Assembly (NCBI GenBank): GCA_043721235.1
Contig: JAYSRE010000033.1
Coordinates: 1 to 5,165, forward strand
Direction: 5' to 3'
DNA: 5,165 nt
From: JAAFIP01 sp043721235
GTDB lineage: Bacteria; Pseudomonadota; Gammaproteobacteria; Burkholderiales; Burkholderiaceae_C
Of the stretch, positions 1 through 4,900 are shown piece after piece. The position numbers were made by a program, and so were the translations under genes. Each line of letters begins with the position of its first letter. Position 1 is the stretch's first letter. Under the pieces are notes generated by a model. The model made no database searches, had not been told where the DNA came from, and saw only the letters and a list, made by a program, of their open reading frames with translations.

Positions 1-447
1 GATAAAGTTTTGGTCTTTCAGGGCGGCAAAGCGCTTAAAGTCAGCGGCGGCCAGGTCGCGGTTGGTGCTGGCGGCAGCCACCAAGGCGCGGGCAGCGTCG
101 GTGGCCAGCTTGTAGTCTTGCGGGTCTATCTGTGCCAGCACTTGGCCTGCTGCAACACGCTGGCCCACTTCGGCTTGGCGTTTGGTAATTTTGCCAGCCA
201 CCCTAAAACCTAGCCGCGACTCTACCCTGGCGCGCACTTCGCCAGAGTACTCGTAGTTAGCCTCTAAGCCGCCCAAGCCTATTTGCTGCACCTTGACCGC
301 GCGCACCGGCTCAGCCTGTGGCGCAGGTTTACTGCAGGCTGACAGACCAGCCAGCAAAGAGATTGCTATAATTATAATAGCTACTCGTGTAGCGTTTTCT
401 TGGGCGATAGGCATAAAAGGCTTTAAAAACATAGAAGTGATCGACAT
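1..447 (-). CDS. RND efflux periplasmic adaptor (membrane fusion protein) lipoprotein, N-terminal part
   Basis: Reading the minus strand from ATG 447 gives 149 codons with no stop before the window edge, so the C-terminal part is missing. Residues about 21-38 form a hydrophobic signal with an Ile run and the lipobox L35-S36-A37-C38; Ser at +2 suggests outer-membrane sorting, though many adaptors sit on the inner membrane. Residues about 79-112 carry the lipoyl-like pattern of the family (GFRVAGKI, then VGQRVAAGQVLAQIDPQDY), and an Ala-rich coiled-coil arm begins after it. The family links an inner-membrane RND pump to an outer-membrane channel; the pump genes would be expected further left. 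ATG 447 is the first ATG after an in-frame stop at 481-483 and has a weak GAG six bases upstream. ATG 414 would give a more ordinary signal length and is a real alternative. The substrate cannot be told. Confidence 0.9.
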   Translation of the reverse strand, partial: MSITSMFLKPFMPIAQENATRVAIIIIAISLLAGLSACSKPAPQAEPVRAVKVQQIGLGGLEANYEYSGEVRARVESRLGFRVAGKITKRQAEVGQRVAAGQVLAQIDPQDYKLATDAARALVAAASTNRDLAAADFKRFAALKDQNFI

Positions 448-479
448 ACGTAGCTCGCTAATGACTGACTGGTTAGTAA

Positions 480-506
480 TTTATAACAAGCCGCTGGGTT
501 TGTCAA
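480..506 (-). promoter_or_regulatory. sigma70-like promoter of the adaptor gene
   Basis: On the minus strand a perfect TTGACA (501-506) is followed after 15 bases by TATAAA (480-485). The spacer is short; a shifted -10, TAAATT, would give 17 bases with a poorer hexamer. The site lies 33 bases upstream of ATG 447, a sensible distance for a short leader. No comparably good promoter was found in this gap for the plus-strand gene. Confidence 0.5.
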
Positions 507-514
507 GGCAAGGT

Positions 515-530
515 ACGGTAAAAATACCGT
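515..530. promoter_or_regulatory. perfect inverted repeat, candidate repressor operator
   Basis: ACGGTA, four A, TACCGT: two perfect 6-base arms around an AAAA centre. It begins 8 bases upstream of the -35 hexamer of the adaptor promoter, in the divergent gap. Efflux operons of this kind are often controlled by a TetR- or MarR-type repressor or a LysR-type activator binding such symmetric sites, but no such gene is in the window. It could also act on the divergent regulator gene. As RNA it would give only a weak hairpin with no T-tract on either side, so a terminator is unlikely. Confidence 0.4.
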
Positions 531-672
531 GTTTTGCAAACTCCGCGCGGCATACACCCAGCACTGAAAAACACCCCTTTCAAATTTCAGACACGCAAGT
601 GACAACCCTAAGCCCCAGCAGCCGTCTCTCGCGTGACAATGGCAGGCAACACAGTCACCCACAAGACCGCCC

Positions 673-1392
673 ATGGACGAACCTATCCTTACCATCGACG
701 AACGCGAGGCGATCAATTCTGGTCGCTGGTTTTCATCCCTCACACCCAGCCTACGGCACGACATACTGCGATGCACTTACGTCAAACGCTACAAAGAAGG
801 CGAGCTAATCTGCGCACGCGGCGACACGGCCGACGAATGGATAGCCTGCGCGCGCGGTGCACTGCGGGTGTCCAGCACCTCGGTGTCGGGCAAGCTGGTG
901 ACGCTGGCCTATGTAGAGCCGGGTATTTGGATGGGTGATGTCAGCATGTTTGACGGCGACCGCCGCACCCACGACGTGTATGCACGCGGTGACACCTCTA
1001 TTGTGTGCGTGGCGCGTGCCGATTTTCGCAAAATTTTGGCCAGTCATGTCGAGCTGTACGAGGCACTGATGCGCCTGCAGGCCCGCCGCATCCGCCTGCT
1101 GTTTGGTTTGGTTGAAGACTTAAATACCTTGCCCCTGCGCGCCCGTCTGGCCAAGCAGCTGGTGCACTTGGTGCGCAGCTACGGCGTGCCCAGCTTAAGC
1201 AATAACGAAGAAATGCGCATTGGCCTGCACCTGGCACAAGAAGAGCTGGCGCAGCTGCTGGGCGCATCGCGCCAGCGCGTGAACCAAGAGCTCAAAGCGA
1301 TGGAGCGCGAAGGGATTATTCGCGTTGAACCCGCAGGGCTGGTTATTTGCCAGCGCGATGCACTGAAGAAAATTGGAGATGCCGATGTTTAA
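673..1392 (+). CDS. Crp/Fnr-family transcriptional regulator
   Basis: The 239-residue product is of normal length for the family. Residues about 20-120 form a cyclic-nucleotide-binding-type beta-roll (KEGELICARGDTADEW, later GIWMGDVSMFDGDRRTHDVYA), a long dimerisation helix follows (about 121-150), and residues about 155-225 form the winged helix with recognition-helix sequence GASRQRVNQELKAMEREGII. The Arg-Ser pair that holds the cAMP phosphate in E. coli CRP appears to be Thr99-His100, and the N-terminal cysteine cluster of FNR is absent, so the effector is probably neither cAMP nor an Fe-S cluster. ATG 673 is the only start after an in-frame stop at 634-636, although its ribosome site is poor. 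The gene precedes a kinase and an acyl-CoA dehydrogenase on the same strand and may control them; this is inferred from position only. Confidence 0.92.
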   Translation: MDEPILTIDEREAINSGRWFSSLTPSLRHDILRCTYVKRYKEGELICARGDTADEWIACARGALRVSSTSVSGKLVTLAYVEPGIWMGDVSMFDGDRRTHDVYARGDTSIVCVARADFRKILASHVELYEALMRLQARRIRLLFGLVEDLNTLPLRARLAKQLVHLVRSYGVPSLSNNEEMRIGLHLAQEELAQLLGASRQRVNQELKAMEREGIIRVEPAGLVICQRDALKKIGDADV

Positions 1393-1453
1393 ATGCATTG
1401 CGGCGTTGGCATGTCCATCAGGCCTATCAGGCCTACTGAGCCCAGCACCATGA
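1385..1453 (+). CDS. possible 22-codon coupling/leader ORF
   Basis: ATG 1385 overlaps the last codons of the regulator gene. It is preceded by GGAG (1375-1378) with an ideal 6-base spacer, the best ribosome site in this part of the window. It runs 22 codons (MFKCIAALAC at the start, LLSPAP at the end) and stops at TGA 1451-1453, overlapping the kinase ATG 1450 as ATGA. The kinase itself has no good Shine-Dalgarno sequence, so translation of this ORF could deliver ribosomes to the kinase start. No family is recognised, and a function for the peptide itself need not exist. The arrangement could be chance in such a short stretch. Confidence 0.35.
   Translation: MFKCIAALACPSGLSGLLSPAP
1417..1434 (+). 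repeat. tandem duplication of a 9-bp unit
   Basis: ATCAGGCCT occurs twice in direct succession. The repeat lies between the regulator stop and the preferred kinase start, inside the possible 22-codon ORF, where it encodes a repeated Ser-Gly-Leu. Each unit contains the palindrome AGGCCT. Being 9 bp, a change in copy number would keep the short ORF and its ATGA overlap in frame. Confidence 0.7.
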
Positions 1454-2538
1454 GCGAGTTTGACCATTTTGTAGGCACCCGCGCGGTGGGCGAAAAAAAC
1501 GCCTTTGACATTGCCGGGCTCAGTGCCTGGTTAGCCGTTAATTTGGACGGCTTTGCGGGTCCTTTGACAGTAGAAATGTTCAAGGGCGGCCAGTCAAACC
1601 CTACCTACAAGCTCATTACGCCAGCCAAATCGTATGTGATGCGGGCTAAACCGGGTCCGGCGGCCAAACTATTGCCCTCTGCCCATGCCATTGAGCGCGA
1701 GTTTGCAGTGATGCGCGCTCTGTACGGCACCGACGTGCCGGTAGCGCAAATGCACTGCCTGTGCGAAGACGAGTCTGTCATTGGCCGCGCTTTTTATATT
1801 ATGGAGTTTGTTGCAGGCCGCGTGCTGTGGGACCAAGCCCTGCCCGGCATGACCCCGGCAGAGCGCGGCGCAATCTACGCAGAGATGAACCGTGTTCAAG
1901 CCGCTCTGCACAGTGTGAACTTTAGCCAGCGCGGCCTGGCGGGCTTCGGCAAGCCCGGTAACTATTTTGAGCGCCAAATCGGCCGCTGGAGCAAGCAGTA
2001 CCAAGCCAGTGTTACCACGCCAATACCCGAGATGGACCAACTGATTGAATGGTTGCCCACCCACATCCCTGCCAGCGCACGCGACGAAAGCAAAGCCAGT
2101 ATCGTGCACGGCGACTACCGGCTAGACAACATGGTCTTTCACCCAACGCAGCCGCGCGTGCTGGCGGTGTTGGACTGGGAGCTGTCTACCCTGGGCCACC
2201 CGCTGGCCGACTTTAGCTACCACTGCATGGCCTGGCACATCCCGCCCGGTGCGTTTCGCGGTATCGGCGGGCTAGACCATGCCGCTTTAGGCATACCCAG
2301 CGAGGCTGATTACATCCGCATGTATTGCCAGCGTACCGGCCAGCACACGCCAGAGGCACTCAAAGCGGACTGGAATTTTTATCTGGCCTACAACCTTTTT
2401 CGCATTGCCGCTATCTTGCAAGGCATCGCCAAGCGTGTCGAAACCGGCACCGCAGCCAGCGCACAGGCGGTCTCGTCTGCCGCAGGCGCCGGGCCGCTGG
2501 CACAGATGGCTTGGTCGTTTGCTTTGAAGGCTCATTAA
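1450..2538 (+). CDS. APH-fold phosphotransferase, ACAD10/11- and LvaA-like (candidate hydroxyacyl-CoA kinase)
   Basis: The 362-residue product has the aminoglycoside-phosphotransferase/choline-kinase fold: nucleotide-binding loop GGQSNPTY (46-53), the VMRAKPG strand (63-69), catalytic loop HGDYRLDN (220-227; Asp222 catalytic, Asn227 metal binding) and the metal-binding DWELSTLGHPLADF (242-255). This is the signature of the subgroup found as the kinase domain of ACAD10/ACAD11 and as bacterial LvaA, rather than of antibiotic-resistance enzymes. Those relatives phosphorylate the 4-hydroxyl of 4-hydroxyacyl-CoA in the cytosol; the substrate here is inferred. An acyl-CoA dehydrogenase of the matching type follows. 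ATG 1450 is preferred because family members commonly begin close to this MSEFDHFVGTR-like start and because it forms an ATGA overlap with the upstream short ORF. ATG 1393, directly after the regulator stop, would add 19 unconvincing residues, and the nearest GGAG is 14 bases away. Confidence 0.88.
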   Translation: MSEFDHFVGTRAVGEKNAFDIAGLSAWLAVNLDGFAGPLTVEMFKGGQSNPTYKLITPAKSYVMRAKPGPAAKLLPSAHAIEREFAVMRALYGTDVPVAQMHCLCEDESVIGRAFYIMEFVAGRVLWDQALPGMTPAERGAIYAEMNRVQAALHSVNFSQRGLAGFGKPGNYFERQIGRWSKQYQASVTTPIPEMDQLIEWLPTHIPASARDESKASIVHGDYRLDNMVFHPTQPRVLAVLDWELSTLGHPLADFSYHCMAWHIPPGAFRGIGGLDHAALGIPSEADYIRMYCQRTGQHTPEALKADWNFYLAYNLFRIAAILQGIAKRVETGTAASAQAVSSAAGAGPLAQMAWSFALKAH

Positions 2539-2550
2539 TTACTGAATACA

Positions 2551-2582
2551 AATACCGAACTGCTGAATTACCGAATTACCGG
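2551..2582 (+). repeat. degenerate 8-bp tandem repeat next to the hairpin element
   Basis: Four consecutive 8-base units can be read: AATACCGA, ACTGCTGA, ATTACCGA, ATTACCGG. The last two differ at one base and the second is diverged. The array sits directly after the kinase stop and runs into the left arm of the inverted-repeat element, so it may be part of the same mobile or repetitive unit. No coding pattern is seen. Confidence 0.5.
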
Positions 2583-2789
2583 ACGCGAAGGGCGCGAAGG
2601 TTGCGCGAAGGACGCTAAAAAGAGAAAGAAAATGGATACAAAAAAATAAAAACGAATTGAGATGATTGGATTAATCTTTCAACCAAATTTGAATTTTTTA
2701 ACTTAATTTTATTTTTTTATTAATTAAATTGTGATTCTCTTTTTATCTTCTTTCGCGTCCTTCGCGCAACCTTAGCGCCCTTCGCGTCC
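2581..2789. mobile_element. MITE-like element with 38-bp inverted arms and AT-rich core
   Basis: The left arm (2581-2618) and right arm (2752-2789) are inverted copies matching at 36 of 38 positions. Each arm is built of 9- to 11-base units on the theme GG(A/G)CGCGAA. The 133-base core is only about 19% GC by hand count and carries two further matched pairs in register: 2616-2626 with 2735-2745, and 2640-2651 with 2707-2718. A transcript could fold into a very long nested hairpin. No transposase frame and no obvious target-site duplication are seen, so the element is non-autonomous or is an intergenic repeat family. Similar GGACGCGAAGG-type arms are, from memory, common between genes in betaproteobacteria; this was not checked. 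Placed between kinase and dehydrogenase genes, it may reduce read-through or stabilise mRNA ends. Confidence 0.7.
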
Positions 2790-2816
2790 AAAATCTTCTG
2801 ACTTATAACCCCACAC

Positions 2817-2820
2817 GGAG
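2817..2820 (+). promoter_or_regulatory. ribosome binding site of the dehydrogenase gene
   Basis: GGAG lies 7 bases before ATG 2828. It fixes the start and suggests that the dehydrogenase is translated independently of the distant kinase gene. Confidence 0.75.
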
Positions 2821-2827
2821 ACCACAC

Positions 2828-4117
2828 ATGGATTTCGACTACTCACCCCGTACTAAAGACCTGCAAGCCAAGCTGCTGGCTTTTTTTGACGCCCACATTT
2901 ATCCTAATGAGAAGTCGTACCACGACGAAATTGAAGCGAACACCGCCGCAGGTAAGCGTTGGACACCGCTGCAAACCATTGAAAAGCTCAAACCCATTGC
3001 GCAAAAGCAGGGCCTGTGGAACCTTTGGCTGCCGCGCGACACTGCAGAGATTGCCGGCTTTGGCGGTGACCCGTTATTTGGCGGCGCAGGGCTGACGAAC
3101 CAAGAATACGCGCCCCTGGCCGAGACCATGGGCCGTGTGGTGTGGGCCAGCGAAGTGTTTAACTGCTCTGCCCCCGACACGGGCAACATGGAAACCATTG
3201 CCCGCTACGGCTCGCCTGCGCTGCGCGACCGCTGGCTCAAGCCGCTGTTGCGCGGTGAAATCCGCTCAGCCTTTGCCATGACCGAGCCTGATGTCGCCTC
3301 GTCCGACGCAACCAATATCGCCACCCGCGTAGTGCGCCAGGGCAATGACTACAAAATTGACGGCCGCAAATGGTGGATCAGCGGCGCTGGCGACCCGCGC
3401 TGCGCCGTGTACATCGTAATGGGCAAGAGCGACCCCGACGCACCACGCCACAGCCAGCAAAGCATGGTCATCGTGCCCGCAGACACACCGGGCATCAAAG
3501 TGGTACGCCCGCTGACTGTGTTTGGCTACGACGATGCACCCCACGGCCACTGCGAAATGACGTTTACCAACGTGCGCGTGCCTGCTGAGAACATGCTACT
3601 AGGCGAAGGCCGTGGTTTTGAGATCGCCCAAGGCCGCTTAGGCCCCGGACGTATTCACCACTGCATGCGCCTGGTAGGTTTGGCCGAGCGTGCGCTGGAG
3701 CTGATGTGCAAGCGCGCCTCCAGTCGCATAGCTTTTGGCAAACCCGTGGCCGCGCAAACCGTGACGCAAGAGCGCATTGCCGAGGCGCGCTGCCGCATCG
3801 ACATGGCGCGTTTGCTCACTTTAAAAACAGCGTGGCTGATGGACATAGGCGGCAACAAGCTGGCCAAAAACGACATCGCCATGATCAAAGTGGTAGCCCC
3901 CAGCATGGCCTGCCAGGTGATCGACTGGGCCATGCAAGCCCACGGCGGCGGCGGTATGTGCGACGATTTTCCGCTGGCCTACTCTTACACCGCAGCGCGC
4001 ACCCTGCGTTTTGCCGACGGCCCCGACGAAGTGCACCGCAATGCCATCGCCAAACTGGAGCTGGGCAAATATGCGCTAGAAAAACGCGAGGTAGACATGC
4101 CCATTACACGTAGCTAG
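2828..4117 (+). CDS. acyl-CoA dehydrogenase family protein, ACAD10/11-like
   Basis: The 429-residue product shows the full acyl-CoA dehydrogenase plan: an N-terminal helical domain (about 1-145), the FAD-contacting segment AFAMTEPDVASSDATNI (148-164) and KWWISGAGDP (181-190) in the middle beta domain, and the C-terminal helical domain with QAHGGGGMCDDFPLA (370-384). It is a soluble FAD enzyme acting on acyl-CoA thioesters and normally passing electrons to ETF. At the position of the catalytic Glu of medium-chain enzymes (YEGT) it has Asp397 in FADGPDEVHRN, a pattern common in this subgroup. In ACAD11 and LvaC the enzyme of this type works with the APH-like kinase to remove phosphate from a 4-phosphoacyl-CoA; the kinase gene upstream suggests the same here, as inference. 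The start at 2828 has a good GGAG site. The gene ends 4 bp from the convergent neighbour. Confidence 0.95.
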   Translation: MDFDYSPRTKDLQAKLLAFFDAHIYPNEKSYHDEIEANTAAGKRWTPLQTIEKLKPIAQKQGLWNLWLPRDTAEIAGFGGDPLFGGAGLTNQEYAPLAETMGRVVWASEVFNCSAPDTGNMETIARYGSPALRDRWLKPLLRGEIRSAFAMTEPDVASSDATNIATRVVRQGNDYKIDGRKWWISGAGDPRCAVYIVMGKSDPDAPRHSQQSMVIVPADTPGIKVVRPLTVFGYDDAPHGHCEMTFTNVRVPAENMLLGEGRGFEIAQGRLGPGRIHHCMRLVGLAERALELMCKRASSRIAFGKPVAAQTVTQERIAEARCRIDMARLLTLKTAWLMDIGGNKLAKNDIAMIKVVAPSMACQVIDWAMQAHGGGGMCDDFPLAYSYTAARTLRFADGPDEVHRNAIAKLELGKYALEKREVDMPITRS

Positions 4118-4126
4118 CGCGCTACG
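4109..4126. terminator. small hairpin over the convergent stop codons
   Basis: CGTAGC (4109-4114) and GCTACG (4121-4126) are perfect inverted arms around a 6-base loop. The plus-strand TAG (4115-4117) is in the loop and the minus-strand TAG (4122-4124) is in the right arm. There is no T-tract on either side, so it is at best a weak or Rho-assisted bidirectional end; the symmetry may also be a by-product of the two overlapping stop contexts. Confidence 0.3.
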
Positions 4127-4853
4127 AAGCGACATCCGTACGCAACCCCCGCAGCGCAATCTCGCAGGCGGTGGTAAACAAAGTGGTGGCGTGCTCTAGT
4201 GTGGGCATGTCACCCTCGACGCACTGAATCCGCAAATACGCTTTGCCACGCAGCAGCATCAGTATTTTGGGCATGGCAGGGTCTAGGTTCGGCCAGGCCA
4301 TCAGGCTGTCGGCCAGCTCTTTGCTCACCCATGCCATGGCATGCTCTTGCTTGTCGGCCAGTATGGCATAGTTGTTTAAAAACGGGTCGCCCAGACCTTG
4401 CCAGCCTACTTCTTCATAGATCGACAGCCAGCGCATTTCTTCGGGCAGGTTAGGGTCGGCAATGGTTTGCAAGGTGTCGGTGTACAGGGCAAAAGCACGT
4501 TTGTCTAAATCGTTTTTAAGTTGGCGGGTCATCACCATCACCGCGACGTCGTCGCGCACACCCAGGTCGGCGCGGGCACGCAGCTCCAGGCCATTGATAA
4601 AGTCGCGTGAAGGCTTGCCCTGCTCTATGCGCCAGGCCTTGCCGCCCACTTTGCCTTCTACTTGGTAGCCTCCACGGCCATCACTGCGCTGAGCAAAACT
4701 CAGGCCTTGCATATTGGCCCATTCAGACACTTTGCCGCCTGAACTTTGGCTTTGGCCGGACTTGGCGGGTGTTTGTTGGGTTGCCGTTTTAGCAGATGTT
4801 TTAACATCTGGTGTGCGGCCCAAGCCTAATGCGTTTTTAATTGCGTCAAACAT
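4122..4853 (-). CDS. hypothetical protein, unknown function
   Basis: The 243-residue product is not recognised. It starts MFDAIKNALGLG, followed by a low-complexity linker rich in Lys, Thr, Ser, Gln and Gly (about 13-42). A compact-looking domain with a beta-rich start (about 43-115) and a helical remainder (about 116-240) follows. There is no signal peptide, membrane segment or clear catalytic motif, so it is probably cytoplasmic. ATG 4853 is chosen because an in-frame ATG at 4928 would run into the coding start of the divergent glutathione transferase and adds an atypical sequence; the ribosome site at 4853 is weak. Base and codon use look like those of the neighbours. It is convergent with the dehydrogenase (4-bp gap) and divergent from the transferase (47-bp gap), so it is probably transcribed alone. 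Confidence 0.75.
   Translation of the reverse strand: MFDAIKNALGLGRTPDVKTSAKTATQQTPAKSGQSQSSGGKVSEWANMQGLSFAQRSDGRGGYQVEGKVGGKAWRIEQGKPSRDFINGLELRARADLGVRDDVAVMVMTRQLKNDLDKRAFALYTDTLQTIADPNLPEEMRWLSIYEEVGWQGLGDPFLNNYAILADKQEHAMAWVSKELADSLMAWPNLDPAMPKILMLLRGKAYLRIQCVEGDMPTLEHATTLFTTACEIALRGLRTDVAS
4793..4810. promoter_or_regulatory. 18-bp perfect inverted repeat inside the unknown gene, upstream of the transferase
   Basis: CAGATGTT, TT, AACATCTG: two perfect 8-base arms separated by two bases. It lies in codons for residues about 15-20 of the unknown protein, in its low-complexity linker, and 91 bases before the transferase start. A loop of two bases makes a hairpin poor but suits a dimeric protein's operator. 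It may serve the divergent transferase or the unknown gene itself; chance is not excluded. Confidence 0.35.
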
Positions 4854-4886
4854 AATTTTGCATTTTGCTCTAAAGTACGTTTTAGA

Positions 4887-4892
4887 AAAGGA
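4887..4892 (+). promoter_or_regulatory. ribosome binding site of the glutathione transferase gene
   Basis: AAAGGA is followed by an 8-base spacer and ATG 4901. It supports the chosen start, which also matches the expected N-terminus of the family. Confidence 0.7.
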
Positions 4893-4900
4893 TTTACCCC

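Larger units (their letters stand above)
448..672. other. divergent intergenic region
   Basis: This 225-base gap separates the minus-strand adaptor gene from the plus-strand regulator gene. It contains the adaptor promoter and the inverted repeat described separately. From about 531 to 672 nothing clear is seen: no convincing -35/-10 pair for the regulator, no FNR- or CRP-type symmetric box, and no strong Shine-Dalgarno sequence before ATG 673. Open frames crossing this gap on both strands lack a protein-like pattern and overlap the better supported genes. Confidence 0.6.
2539..2827. other. intergenic region between kinase and dehydrogenase genes
   Basis: This 289-base gap is filled almost completely by the 8-bp tandem repeat and the inverted-repeat element. 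The remaining 38 bases (2790-2827) lead to the dehydrogenase and contain its ribosome site. No protein-like frame was found on either strand. The AT-rich core could supply a promoter for the dehydrogenase, but no convincing -35/-10 pair with normal spacing was identified. Confidence 0.6.

Noticed and set aside
359..383. AT-rich near-palindrome in the adaptor signal-peptide codons
   Set aside because: The symmetry follows from alternating ATT and ATA codons for an Ile run in the membrane segment, so it needs no regulatory explanation.
423..776. 117-codon minus-strand open frame
   Set aside because: It overlaps the adaptor promoter and the regulator start, and shows no recognisable family or good ribosome site.
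293..808. 171-codon plus-strand open frame across the divergent gap
   Set aside because: It covers the adaptor's start and signal sequence in antisense and overlaps the regulator in another frame; its product has no domain pattern.
1393..1449. Longer kinase N-terminus from ATG 1393
   Set aside because: The nearest GGAG is 14 bases away, the 19 added residues do not look like the family, and ATG 1450 fits both the expected N-terminus and an ATGA overlap.
2551..2789. CRISPR array
   Set aside because: The repeats are 8 to 11 bases, contiguous and without unique spacers; the large repeat is a single inverted pair.
3706..4113. 135-codon plus-strand frame inside the dehydrogenase
   Set aside because: It is an out-of-frame shadow rich in Arg and His, typical of GC-rich coding DNA read in the wrong frame.
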